Shown here in pieces: positions 30,487 to 42,357 of a stretch of DNA of 64,000 nt; within the stretch, counting starts at the first letter, position 1, and every line of letters starts with the position of its first letter. A model generated the notes under the pieces. The model was not told the origin of the DNA. It made no database searches and saw only the letters and a program-made list of their open reading frames with translations. A program made the position numbers and the translations under genes. The DNA comes from Seminavis robusta (lineage: Eukaryota > Bacillariophyta > Bacillariophyceae > Naviculales > Naviculaceae): positions 62,001 to 126,000 of the forward strand of contig CAICTM010000016.1 in NCBI GenBank assembly GCA_903772945.1, given 5' to 3'.

Positions 30487-32445
30487 CTAAACCTGGGCAA
30501 TGTCTTTGGGTGAGTATACCGTGATCTTTGGTTCGTACCGCTCCGTCGTAAAGACGCCCTGGATCTCGCCCTTCCACGTGGTGTCGGACAAGTCTTCCAA
30601 GTCATCCCAAATGCCAACCTGCTGGTGTCCTGAATGAATCGAATACTCAAACACAATCTCGGTCGATGACAACTTTGCGGATCGCGAAATGTGTTCGGAT
30701 CCACCGGAAAAGTGCCAGCTGTAGTGCTCGCACTCGCTGGAGAAAACCATGGTACCTTCCTTGCTGCTCAATCCATCCTGCAAGATAATGGTACCATTGT
30801 TGGCCAAAGCCATGGACGCAGGATTCACAGACATTCCAGCACTAGAAACCAGAGACAATTGAGCCTGATGCCGTGGAATATTCACGTACTCAATCCATCC
30901 AGTGTTGCGTTTCAACTTGTGGTCATAGGTTTCCACATTCTTGGGGATCAACGTGGGAGACCCTAGCACAGTATCGGCCATGTAGGCTTTGAGGGCTGTA
31001 TGGATTTCATGGTCCAGACAAACTTCAATGGTGAAAGTGATATTGTCCAGGATCAACCAGTCATACTCAAGCATGGTGTAGCCAAGACCATTGAGCTCAT
31101 CCTTGTAGGCATACCACATGTCTCGATCATAAAAGTCACGCTTCATCTCAAAGGGATTGTGAACCACTGTGGATTCTTCATGGTTGGGTCCTTCGTCCTC
31201 CGTGACCTGGACAATCGCAGAATCCTTTTGCAGCTTGCCGCTACTCGTTTTGAGCAACGGAAGAATCTCACGAGTGCTATTGTCATGAACTTCTCGAACC
31301 GGTGTGAGAAAGTCAATGTTGCTGACATATCGCTTGGGTACCAGGAAGCGCTTGCCATAGTGATCTGTTTCCTCTGGGTCGTATCCTCTGTAGACAGGTG
31401 CAAAGTTGTAGAACAAGTAGTCATAGGTATCCTCCTTGGGCAAGACCTCCGACACAATGACAGTTCCAAACAAGAAGAGCCAATCCTTGTATTGGGGTTG
31501 TGCCACGAGCGCTTCTAGACCTTTCAAAATGAGACACACTTCGGCACAATCATCGTCCAGTTCCTCTTGGGTAAAGTACTCGTCATGTTCTGCTTGAGAC
31601 TTGGTGGGAGCGGATTCGTTGTAAAAGAAGTAGGCACCATCTTTGCCTCTCCAAAAAAACTCGGGGGCAATAAAGATCTTCAGGGTCGATTCATCTTTAT
31701 CCGCCACCTTTTCGGCCTTGGCGACAGCATCCGTCATGATCTGGAGGCGTTGTCGGACATCCTCCTTGGGATTGGTCCGCCCGAGATAGCACTCCCACAA
31801 ATCCACCTTGGTCAAAGTGAGGTTGGCATTTTCCAAATCATCGTCGTCAAAGTCATCCGCTTTGCCATACGAGTTGAGTCCGCGGCATTCCGGGTTGTGA
31901 TAGGGCTTCTTGCCAGCGTTGAAGTCGTCGTCTTTATACAGGACGGCCGGTGCTCCTCCCGTGTAGATTTGGAACCCCAGGGCTTGGAATTTTGTGTATT
32001 TAGAGGGTATGGTGTTATGATCATGCGCATGTTGTGCATGGTCGTGGTGATGAGCGCTTTGGAGCAAATGAGGATACGTAGAGAAATCAAAGGCCATGGC
32101 TTGCGGCTCCTTCAATAATGGATTGGGTTGGGCTGATTGTGCAGTGTTGGTGGTAGCCACATGGCCGATCTTAGCTGGCTGAAGCAGCATAAAGGCAGCT
32201 GCAGCTACTACCAGACCTCCTAAAAAGTCCGCCAAGCGACGAAGACGGGCAATGGCAAAGCTGGGATCACTCCGATACTCGTAGTTGTGGCTACCATTAT
32301 GGCTGTCGTCACTGGAGGGGCCAGAAATTTGAATGACAGATCTGGGGCTCTGAAAGGTGGGCATACCAGCATTGGCAGTACCTGATGCACCCAAGAGGTA
32401 AGACTCTTCGTCAGGGACAGCAGCGGCGTTGGTGGTGTGGGTCAT
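30487..32445 (-). CDS. membrane-anchored nitrilase-superfamily-like protein, copy 1
   Basis: A single exon of 652 residues starting at the ATG at 32445. One hydrophobic helix (residues about 74-93, G-G-L-V-V-A-A-A-A-F-M-L-L) after a basic patch indicates a type II membrane protein. A His-rich stretch follows (H-H-H-D-H-A-Q-H-A-H-D-H). The large domain contains F-I-A-P-E-F-F-W-R-G (E262), Y-G-K-R-F-L-V-P-K-R-Y (K365) and F-T-I-E-V-C-L-D-H (C476), in the order and contexts of the Glu-Lys-Cys triad of carbon-nitrogen hydrolases. W-L-F-L-F-G-T-V-I-V-S fits a core strand. This suggests an amidase-, nitrilase- or N-acyl-transfer-type enzyme facing the lumen or outside. The C-terminal beta-rich tail (G-V-F-T-T-E-R-Y-E-P-K-I) is conserved with the copy at 51.3 kb. 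The family is inferred from motifs only. Confidence 0.75.
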   Translation of the reverse strand: MTHTTNAAAVPDEESYLLGASGTANAGMPTFQSPRSVIQISGPSSDDSHNGSHNYEYRSDPSFAIARLRRLADFLGGLVVAAAAFMLLQPAKIGHVATTNTAQSAQPNPLLKEPQAMAFDFSTYPHLLQSAHHHDHAQHAHDHNTIPSKYTKFQALGFQIYTGGAPAVLYKDDDFNAGKKPYHNPECRGLNSYGKADDFDDDDLENANLTLTKVDLWECYLGRTNPKEDVRQRLQIMTDAVAKAEKVADKDESTLKIFIAPEFFWRGKDGAYFFYNESAPTKSQAEHDEYFTQEELDDDCAEVCLILKGLEALVAQPQYKDWLFLFGTVIVSEVLPKEDTYDYLFYNFAPVYRGYDPEETDHYGKRFLVPKRYVSNIDFLTPVREVHDNSTREILPLLKTSSGKLQKDSAIVQVTEDEGPNHEESTVVHNPFEMKRDFYDRDMWYAYKDELNGLGYTMLEYDWLILDNITFTIEVCLDHEIHTALKAYMADTVLGSPTLIPKNVETYDHKLKRNTGWIEYVNIPRHQAQLSLVSSAGMSVNPASMALANNGTIILQDGLSSKEGTMVFSSECEHYSWHFSGGSEHISRSAKLSSTEIVFEYSIHSGHQQVGIWDDLEDLSDTTWKGEIQGVFTTERYEPKITVYSPKDIAQV

Positions 32446-33506
32446 GGTCGGATTGGAAGGTGAATGATTCGGATGATTCTAGATCTATGCGCATACAATG
32501 ATGAATAGAATCCGTTTTGTGGGCTGCAGCAAAGTCTGGAAAGACTACATCATTTTACGGAAGATATATAGAAGAAGCGTTCCGGAACCAACAACAACAG
32601 TTAGTCGGAGTTACATACATGCATCGCTTTGACCCAACCATTTCAGCATGCGACGTTGCTGGATGATGGCGGAAGCCAATAGAGATGTTTCATTCTCATC
32701 GATGAACTGTCCAATCCGAGCAAATCCCAAAAAGTGGACTGAGGTGGGGGGCATCTATGAAAGTGCAGGCCACCATACGTCAATGAATGAATCCGAAGAT
32801 TCGATTGAGATTCGTTGCGGAAAATGCAATGCTCCGATCGGAACCTTTTTGCCGTTGGGACGTGGCCTTTCCATTCAGTTCCTGCGAGCTGGGCAGTCGT
32901 CCTATGTTTACCTGCATAGAAGATGATGGTTCCATCGTTCCATTAACTGCCCTGCGACATTGCTGATCTCTGGTGTGGAGGATGAGAGCCACTCGGTCAA
33001 GTCGAGGGCCCTGCAGATCCTTTCCCAGCATGCCATGGGACTTTCCTGATGAAATTCTTTCAGGTTCGGCTTGTCAAGTTGCCGTCTGTGCATTGGAACA
33101 AAGGTCGGAACGTCCTGGGTCCTACCGGTATGCCGGTGCTCCAGCCATGCAGCGGGAGACTCTCAAGCTCGAGACTAGAATCCACTTGTCGTATCCTCGT
33201 GAGAGAACCATCGAGTGAGAAGAAGCGGACCAGTAGCTATGATGCCGTCACTTAATGTTGCAATGTAAATGAAGCTAAACATAATAAATGATTGATTGAA
33301 CGTAGGTTGCGGAGCAAGAGACTGGTGGCACCCGATGCAGCACCATTCGCAAGTCCGTCCCATTCTCACCCCACGAACAAACCAAAAGCATGCAAAATAT
33401 ATATATATATCTAGGGACGAGGCGTTCCGTGCTCCCCGACTACACTTCTAACCAAATCAAAAATACAACAGGATAGAAGCTTTGAGTGACCACGGTGTAA
33501 TGGCTA
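32446..33506. other. intergenic, one doubtful small frame
   Basis: About 1.1 kb between the nitrilase-like promoter and the 3' end of cyclase copy 2. An ATG-initiated plus-strand frame at 32648-32926 encodes 92 residues with R-C-G-K-C-N-A-P-I-G, a CxxC-like knuckle, but its other half is unremarkable and it overlaps a minus-strand frame of similar length. A short AT dinucleotide run lies at about 33397-33410. The frame is too weak to call as a gene. Confidence 0.4.
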
Positions 33507-36500
33507 TCACGCCGACAAGGCATGAGCGCTCAAAGGGGCAATCAGCTCTGTCGACGTACCCTCATCCTCGAACTCTTCCATCTTCAAAACCCTGCCAGAC
33601 GGTGTCGTGGGAATAATATCTTGTTTGCGATTCTGTGAAGCGCGAATAGAGCGTTTGAGGCTGGATTCCGTGAGGAGGTGGTTGGTAGTGTCATTGTTGT
33701 CTTCAGACGATATTAATTCATCCTCAAACTGTTCCACTTCCTCGTCCTCTTCGATGAGCTCTGGTAAAAACTTGGCAGACATTTCCGCTACAACTGCTTT
33801 GCCGTTTGCCTCCCACTCTCTCCTATTGGACATGGCGTAGTTCAAGTACTCATCACTGGACACACCAAAGACACCGCACTCCTTGAGCTTTTTAGCAAGA
33901 GGTATGATGTAATAGTCAAAGAATCCAAGTTCCCCCTGGTACCAGTATGTTGAGGGATCCTTCTCCGCTCTTCCAGACCGGTACGCCTTCATGTTCTCCC
34001 TGAAAAAGTTCTGCGAGTAACAAGAAGAAAGCAGCAAACGCATAAATAATGGATTAGCGCACTCCAATGACTTGGCAAAGATGAAGACAACCATACAGTC
34101 GTGTCGTACCTCGTTCCACTTGCGGTAGATGTGCCAATGTTGCATCTGCAAAGATGATCACGTGGCAGAAATGAATGAGGCAAACCTGTCGGGGCAACAA
34201 AGAGAAACAGCATCCATCACCTATCTATCTATCGACTTACTGTATGGGCCACATCCGAGGCTTGAATGATGTGCTCCAAAACGATGGTGGCTTTTCTGTT
34301 GACGGCAGCGGTAACCTCCAATTCGGTCTGAGGCTCTTCTCCGCTGAAAGCTTTGGCCCAGCGACCATTGCGTAGTGCCTTGAGTTCGGCATCACAAATA
34401 TCTGTCGCGAGCACAACTGGAAAGTGACAAATAAAGGCAGGAGTTAGTAGGTATTCGTCCTGAATCGATAGCAACCACCAATCGGGACAATACAACGTAC
34501 CATTCACCACAAGCTGGCGGAAGTGCTGACGTTCGTCTTCCGTTTCGTAGATGACATCGCGTAAATCTTTGAAGTTGTCTTCCATAAGCAGAGCCCAGGC
34601 CAGGTCCACAGAGTTCTTCAAAACAGATTCAGAACATGAGTACTTATTGTGTGAACAACTCTTGACAACAAGAGCTTTCTCAGCAGGAGGGTTCGAGCTG
34701 GACGCATGAGTTGACGTACCTGTTCCGCTACACTTTGGTCCCTGTAAATCGCTGAAATGTCAAACTTCTCTTTGATCAATTGTGTGTTGGGTACGCCTAC
34801 AAATGGGTAACAGGCAGATGGCGGTCAATGGGATGTCGAGCTGTAGAATGCTTTGCATGAGATTTCAACATAAACGACATACCTTGATGATCTGGAGCAA
34901 CAAGGGAAAGAAAGCGATGCAAAGTGAGAATATGAACAATTCAGGGGTGTGAAGGGATGTCAGGAGGATAACAAGAAATGAAGACTGACCGACGTCATGG
35001 ATCAATGCACTGAAAGCACAGGCAAACTGTGTCAATGGATCTGAGCGAGGAAGAAGAGTCATAGTGGTGAGTTTTTCGTGGTCAGGGATCCGAGAAAATC
35101 CACAATGCCGTGTCTGCACTCACCTGATGTGATTCCGAATGTATAACTGGAGCAACAAAGCAGGATGGTGAGCGGCTGAGAGCAAAGTTGAAACAATGCA
35201 ATACCCCAGAACTTACTCATGCAATCGCTTGTCGACGACGTCGTCGTCCTCCTCTTTGAGGACGTCTTCTGGTGCTACAATACGTGTCAGTAGTTTCACT
35301 ACAGACATTGTCACTGTGGATGGACAGCAACGGCATGGAAGGCGTGAGGGGAACTGGATAGAACTGCTACATTCGACGTCCACTGAGGATTCCCTTACCG
35401 TGACTCGCGTGCTCGAACTGCAGGCGGGGAGAAGGCAAAGAAGGTAAGAAGGTGAGATTTTAGCGCGGCCATACCTTCTTCACAGCTGACGATCGAGCAA
35501 CATACATTGTGGAATGGATTGTCATGGTGGTAGAGACTGGCGATGACGGTCACATACTCTTGTAGCTGCCTTACAACCTCGTCAGAAAGTTCAATTTTGC
35601 GAGGATCATCTTCGTTCTTAATCACTTCTGCGTTGAAATCGGGCAGAACAATGATTTCTGCTACCTCGTCGAGCACCGTGTGGTGGCGCTTACTCGAGTC
35701 GTCAATCCTCGCAGCCTGGCCTTTGCTGCTGTCATGCAGAGATTGTCTCTTGAGAGCGTGGTCAACGCCGAACTTCTTCTCGGCGTTGCGGCGAGCAACG
35801 ATCTGCTTGAGCATACGAAGCAAAATGTCGGCGTTCCACTGGATCTTTCGCTTAAGATGGGGAGGAACAGTGTCGGGGGTAGGTCCGCACATTGGATCGA
35901 GATGCGGCATGTCGAGAGCGTCTTCCTCGGAGCTGTTCGCGCTCCTGGCACTTGTATGGGACCCTGATGACTGTTTCTTGATATCCAGGAAGAAGGTTTG
36001 CAATTTGCCCTTGCCCTGATAAGATTCGGGAGAAGGTGATTGATCAGTGACGTTGCCCGCACAGAATCACTATAGTAAAGCCGGTATCTTACCTTGGCCT
36101 CAATTAGATCTTTCCTGGGAACAATCCAGTGACCTTTGCCGGCTAGTTTCAACAGATCGGCAGTTTCTCTTGAAACATGGATGCGATTGTTGACGCCATT
36201 AGACTCCATTCTAGCTGCTGTATTGACTAAAAGTGGAGCAAGTGCACAAAGTTAGCAAGCTTTGGTCCAAGCTTCCAAAACATCGCCACTTCACTGAAGG
36301 CAGCATACCTGTATCACCAAACAACTGATAAGTAGATAAGCGCTTTTGTGTGAGAAACAAAGTCTTCCGTGCATGGGACATCATGCAGCATCAGCCTCAT
36401 AAGGCGTACCTGGAATCGACTCTTGTCACCGCGGAGTACGCCGGCCGTAACAGGACCACTGTGAATGCGAACGAATCAAGGAGGACAAGCAAACACACGT

Positions 36501-39415
36501 AAGACGAGTCGAGTCTCGGGTTTCACTGCGACTGAACTCTCGATTGTCGGTACCTGTGAAGTCCCACACGCATGGAAAGCTCTCCTGTGTCCGGACCGAG
36601 GGACACTTCAAGCTTCTTGGTGAGATCGTTCATGGCTCCAATGCAGTCCCTCGCGAAACGTGCCATAACCGCGGCGTGATCCTTTCGAGGTTCTGAAATG
36701 GATTGGAAATGAACAGCGAAAAGCATGTTGAGCATGTAGTACGAGCAAACTTATCCTGCCGATCAATCTGCACTTACCAGGCAGCCCCGCAACTGCGACG
36801 TAGCAATCCCCCTAAAACCGAAAGATTGATCAATATTGTGTCAGCCTGATGTATGAGTAGCGTGTCAAGTTCGTTCTGCATCGTTCTTACAATAGTTTCC
36901 ACTAAAAAAGAAAATAGAGAGAGAGAGTTCTGAGTCAGTATTCCGAAGGGTTCCAACCCCAAGATGCAAAGTAGTCGCTTCCCCTTACCTTTAAATACAC
37001 GCCGACGCTTCGCAGTCTCATCGAACGCATGATACAGAGTTTCAAGCAAAGTGAAGACCTGAGAAGGCTCCCGGACCGAGCTCCAAGCGGTAAAGCCTAT
37101 GGACAGTATCAGTTGGACAGCAATGTATAATGAGATTTGTCCAATTCCTCTTAGAGCAGTGGCACGAAGTAGACACTTACCGGCAATGTCGCCAAACACT
37201 AGATTCAAACATGGAACAAAGGGCAAGTATGAGCCCGACGAACAACCAGTAACCAAAAGGAATGAAAGGAACACGTACTGATGGTGGTGCTAAGGAAGAG
37301 GTCTGCAATGGGCTTGGTGTCAAACGGGACGCCGTCTGCGTTGGCAACTCCATCGTCAAGGAAGTTCTTGAGTTCGCTCTTGGGCATGGCTCCGAGTCGC
37401 ACTTTGGTGGACTTGGTGAGCTTTCCGTCGTTTTCCAAGAGCTGCTCTTCCACATCTGCCATGATACGGTCGCGAACATTCTTGGGGAACAGTGATGCCA
37501 CCACAGCATGGCCTGGCAATAGCACAAACGGGAGAGGCATACAGGTGTTAGCGGATGCAGTTGATGATCATGTATGTAGCAACTTGCTGGCGGTGTCTAA
37601 CTTACTCTTTTTGGCAGCCAAGGAAACCTTGTTCTGGCGAAGCTGGACAAGGTAATCATAGAGGACAAACACCATGGCAGTGACAAGAAAGACACCCACT
37701 ACCAAGAAGGCATAAACAATGGGTTTGCTGGTGCGATAATCTTCTTCCAGTTCAAGAGAGGGGTAAATGTGCAGGTCGTATTCACAGTGCGTGTGGGCTT
37801 CGGAAAAGTTGAGTCGTTGAAATGGAGCAAAGAGTGCTTGTTCTTCTAAATGGGTGTAGGCGGGATCATGAAAGTCTCCATAGCCCAAAAAGATGGCTTC
37901 TGCCCCGTTGACCTGGTAACTGAACTCGCCCCCACAGGTGTCTTTCATGACGATAATCACTCCGTGTGCTTCCGAAGGCAAAATGTTCTCAAAGTAGTGA
38001 TCCCAGGGCAGAATGGCAATGGCAACTCCCATAATGTGACTTGCATCGCGGCGGTGTGTCTCGTTAAAGTCTTCAAAGACGGGTTGGAGGAGGAAGCTAT
38101 GAGGATGATCGACATCGTCTCGAATGGACCCACCGTAAAAGAACTCGAGATCGGTTGCTTCAGAGAGCACGGGAGACAATGTCTCGTTCATACCGTGAAA
38201 GACTCGATTAAAGACTTCGTGACGCAAGAGATTGTAGTGAATGACATGCGGGTCATGGGGTGCCGGGGCTTGTTGCCAGACGGGAAGATACGGGCCTGGT
38301 CCGTCATCTGGAATGCGGGTGGCATTGGGATCCATATGAAAGGCTCCATGGTCTGCGGAGAAAGCACTCGAGTTGGTTCGGTAAATGGTCGGGTGGATGG
38401 GTTCCAAGTGTTCCATTTCCCACCGATAGTCCTTGTGGAGTTCTTCATTAAAGTCCACTCCCTCTTGAATCCATGTTTGCCGGTAGTTGGCAAAGATCTC
38501 CCACTTTTCCCGATCTGCCTCTTGTACCAAGGGCGAAAAGGCCACCATGAGTGAGTTGGCCAATACATTGAGTTCTGTACCCCGGATCTCAAAGTGCGGT
38601 ATGGAATAGATGGGCCAGTTGGCCCTGGTAGCAATGGCTTCCGAGGTGATGATGGTAGCTAGGTTCTCAATAGTGAGAAAGACATCCCTGGCTTCATCGT
38701 GAACAAGTTCCTCCACTTCAATGGCAAAGTCATGAAACTACATGTGGTAGTAGTAGCACAGAAAGAAGAATGGAAGAGAACAAGAAGAACCAAGTTAGGT
38801 TGGAAACCAAAACAGAGGTACAGGAGCTAGCATCACGTATGCAGGCAGCCAGGTACTAGTGGGACGGTCCACCCCGGCAGACCCTCCATAAGCCACACCA
38901 GCTACCGTATAGGTTGGAGCTCAGAGGTGTAGCAGCCAAGCTAGCCGTCCCTTAGCTTTGAGCTCAGACACAGCTAGCTAGCAGCAGCCAGGCAGGGGAT
39001 GATAGTAGTGACCCCTTCAGGACTCACGCCCGTCTATCTATCCATCTGATCTCCTCCACCCATATAATAGCCATACATGGTACACTGTACGTACCTTGCT
39101 TTCAAACTCATGCGTTTCTGTCTGCTTGGTAAAGAGGTACGTTGCTATCCCGACGCCAATGGCAGCCAGAGTCAGTACCAGCAAGACGAGCATCTTGGAC
39201 CGATTGACCGCCAGAGTCTCTGCCCTGGCAAGTGTAGAAGACTCGGAAGTAGCGCTCTTTTCCCCATTCATCGTAGTCGGTTGACTCGACAGTTTGCCGG
39301 AAGAGTCGTCGACGCCAGAGACACTGCTGCCGCCGCCGCTCTCAACCGAGGCAACATCGTCTTCTTCCGTCGTGGAGGAGTGCTTGCGAGTTTTGCTGCT
39401 GTTTCTCATTGTCAT
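33507..39415 (-). CDS. receptor-type class III nucleotide cyclase fused to phosphodiesterase (copy 2, full length)
   Basis: A 22-exon model: 39415-39095, 38737-37606, 37512-37279, 37198-37181, 37096-36989, 36901-36891, 36811-36778, 36692-36554, 36458-36410, 36324-36309, 36226-36093, 36015-35506, 35417-35399, 35313-35217, 35146-35124, 35040-34990, 34891-34883, 34796-34720, 34615-34501, 34416-34241, 34145-34110, 34010-33507. It sums to 1,270 codons plus stop. A Ser-rich cytosolic N-terminus and helix 1 (residues about 77-97) are followed by an ectodomain of about 350 residues that resembles a CHASE sensor at its start (F-H-D-F-A-I-E-V-E-E), and by helix 2 (I-V-Y-A-F-L-V-V-G-V-F). Then come the linker A-V-V-A-S-L-F-P-K-N-V-R-D-R, the cyclase core (F-G-D-I-A-G-F-T-A-W, V-E-T-I-G-D-C-Y, L-F-G-D-T-V-N-T-A-A-R) and the PDE core (F-H-N-F-E-H-A-S-H, H-D-V-D-H-Q-G-V-P-N, A-T-D-I-C-D, Q-A-S-D-V-A-H). 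An acidic C-tail extends past the region shared with copy 1. It should sense an external ligand and set cyclic nucleotide levels. Confidence 0.92.
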
Positions 39416-42357
39416 GTATGTTTGCACAAAATGAAGATCACAGGTACGATCTACCGTAGAGTGGGATCTGCGACGATTGATTGATTGATGAACGTTCTAC
39501 TGGCTTCGTAGAGCTGTTAGAGTGTGACAATCTCTGCTGGAGTAAGTGATGTTGGTGATGTTGGATACGAGTAAGCCTTGATGGGGTGTGTGTTTTATGC
39601 AACCTTCGGAGTGTGCTTGCAGCTGCTTGCTTACTGGTGGCCATCAAGCAGACCTCGAAAAGTCAGGATGTAATAAGATCGAAGTGTGTGGGGCGTCAAG
39701 CCTTATCGTTCTTTCCGTTCCCCCGAGAGAATGACTCTTGTAAAAAGAACAACGAATTAGGGTTCAAGAAGCACAGAATCCTCAATTTATTTAACGATCA
39801 GGGGAACTTATCCGAACTCATTAAGTATATAGTTGTCTTGATAAATGCTCTGCGGAGTGAATGACGTCATGGCTTCCTTATGACTCTTGTGCGCTCACAT
39901 TTCTTTTTGATTGCTTCGGATTTTGACCCTTTTTTGAGATGATGGATCCATTGATCCTGCGTCGAGCCCCAACGAGGCAGCTCCCAGGAAGTGTTGAAGC
40001 CCAGAACCGTAACAGCCGTATACGCGTAGCCGTACAGGCGGTAGGGTAGTCACTGGGAATGCAACGATTAAAGGGCCGACCAAGACCACCTATTAAAATA
40101 TTCTAGAGGGCAACCGGCAGACTGACTAGTCTAGTAGTGCGTAAATTACTGCACAGCTACTGCACTGCAATACAGCTGGATGTTGCTTTGTGGCAACTCG
40201 CCTACTAGCTAGTCTAGTAGGCGGCGACCACCAGCAACTATTTACTCCAGATCCTGACACAGGAGCTATCTATCGTAGAAAAAACACAGCCAAGCCAAGT
40301 CGAGTGACAGCCGAGTCGAGTCGAGTGGAGTGACAGTCGAGTCAAGTTGAGTTGAGTCGAGTCGCCCCAACATTCAACATTGCAGTTGCCATCCGTCATC
40401 CGTCCAGCATCTCATTGCCTGGACCCTAGAGAACGTTATGGAAATGAAAAGCCTTCCAAGCCAACATTCCATTTTTATTTGGCGGAACCGCCCCCTGTTC
40501 TGCAGCTTTTAGAGTCAAGCACAATTTACTGATAGATACCTGGTATGGTAGTCCTGCACAATCACACAAGCAAGAAAGCAACCCTTCTTGGGCGGAATAT
40601 TGGGAAATCCATCGAAGCAACCTAGCGTCTCTTTCTAGTAGGGATCATATCCGAAGAGCGAGGATGGTGGCGGCCACAGAGCAGCCTGTTCCGTAGCGTC
40701 CCTTGAAGCGGTGGGGAACCAAATAAATCTCGTCCGCTTCTGAGCCTCCAGCTAAAGCTAAACCCATTAGGCCCAGACTACTTGTACATGTTAGGCGCAA
40801 TCTAGCTAGTTTCTCTGCTCCTTCCTAATGTCTCTTTCTAGGCATCAAATCCGAAGAGGGAAGATGGTGGTGGCGACGACAGAGCAGCCTGTTCTGTAGC
40901 GTCGTTCCTGGGAGCAGCGGGAAACCAAATCTCAAGCTCCTGAAAGCCTCCTGCCATTGTTGGCACAGAATTATAAGGCACAATCTTGTTGCTCTGCTCC
41001 TTTGGTGGTTGCGGTGACCTAGCTAGTAGGCTCTCTCTAGGACCTGGTAGCAAAGATTTCTTTGGGTTGGTGGTCTTTGGCAAAGGCTCAATTGGCACAT
41101 GTTCCTCTCCGAGTACAAACTCGAACCGCCGGCCTTCGGTTGCCGACTATTCACCAGCGGCTTCAAAGGAGCATTGTGAACTTCACAATCTTTCAACCGG
41201 TTTCCCGCGCGCCTTCTGCTGCCATAACCTGAGCAAAAGACGCCCTCAGCAATCTTGCGAACCTTGCTGCTCTCTCCAGAACGGTAGCTTGATACATACC
41301 ATAGCAAAGCAGCAACCCAGTCAAGCGGAGCCTAGCTAGTAGAGTTGAAATCTCCGAGAATGAGAACCGCTGCCAACACTCTGCCATCCTTTGTTGCCTT
41401 TGTCTTCTTTTTGAGTATCCTCCATCCTGCATGCCCTTTCTTTTCTTGCAAAGTGGTCAACGAAGCTTCAACGAACTGGAGCAAGTCACATGCACAAAGC
41501 CACGCGTTCTTTTAGGGGGGGGGGGGTTAGAGTAGGGAAATTATCTACGGAAGCCGCAGCCGGGGCCAGGCTTGGTTGCTGCATGCCTTGCTTCAAGATA
41601 TCGCTACAGAACAGCGGTAGGCAATCTAATCAAGGCTTGAAGCACTTCTAGCTACTGTAGATCTCCAAGTCCCACTGCCTTTCATCTTCAGTTCCTTGCT
41701 CTGTTGAGAAAAAACTTCAAATGGCGCCCATATCGCAGCCTCTTCAATGGGATGAGAAAATCAATGTTAATTAATTGGAAACGAATCGAATCCCAATGGG
41801 AAGTGCCTCGTGACCAGCGGAAGCCCAATGTTCAAGATTCTCCCTGTTGAGGATGTCACCGCTTAGAAAACTTCCTCCTGGCTACGCCCATGGATTCATA
41901 TCCTGTATGTCTGGCTTACGATAGTGCCGTGCGCCGAAACACAATGCCAAGAGCGCCAACACTAATAAGCTGATTGTTCAGGTCATCACAGTAGCTTTCT
42001 GATGGCATCTTGCAATCATCTTCCCCCAAGTCAGCATCGATCTTGAAAAGCCAAGAAGTTCATTCAGCAGGTTCGAGCTGAACAGAGTAACTAAAAAAGG
42101 CCACAACGGAGGCAGGCAGATTGGCACAAGGAACGAGAAAAGCAAACGACCCACTGGGAGATTCTGTGAGATCCCTGACCATTCACAACAGTTTTCCACA
42201 GAGCATTCAGTTACTTCTGTGGCATTAGGCACTCTGTCAAGTACAGAGAAAGCTCAGCAGGTTTGAGCAGAGTAACTCAAAAATTCCACAACTGCAGCAG
42301 ATTGGCAGCACAAGGGACAAAGGAGAGCAAGCAAAATCCAACCTATAATAAATCAAG
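39416..42357. other. intergenic, repeat-bearing
   Basis: About 2.9 kb. Contains a tandem duplication (listed separately), a run of about 12 G at 41515-41526, GAGTCGAGTC-type simple sequence at about 40310-40360 and CTAGCTAGT words (near 40205, 41330). Minus-strand frames of 80-95 codons between 40838 and 41432 change frame repeatedly and may be a decayed gene, but I cannot name it. Confidence 0.5.
40623..41006. repeat. tandem duplication, two diverged units of about 200 bp
   Basis: Unit 1 (about 40623-40825) and unit 2 (about 40827-41006) share ordered blocks: GTCTCTTTCTAG, ATCCGAAGAG, ATGGTGG, ACAGAGCAGCCTGTTC, GTAGCGTC, AAACCAAAT, and CTGCTCCTT at the ends. Divergence with small indels indicates some age. 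No gene function is apparent in either unit. Confidence 0.6.

Noticed and set aside
32648-32926. Small zinc-knuckle-like protein (R-C-G-K-C)
   Set aside because: Only one CxxC is present, the rest is featureless and an opposing frame is equally long; mentioned in the intergenic entry but not called as a gene.
40838-41432. Minus-strand gene beside the tandem duplication
   Set aside because: The readable stretches change frame several times, no start or splice pattern joins them, and no domain is recognisable.
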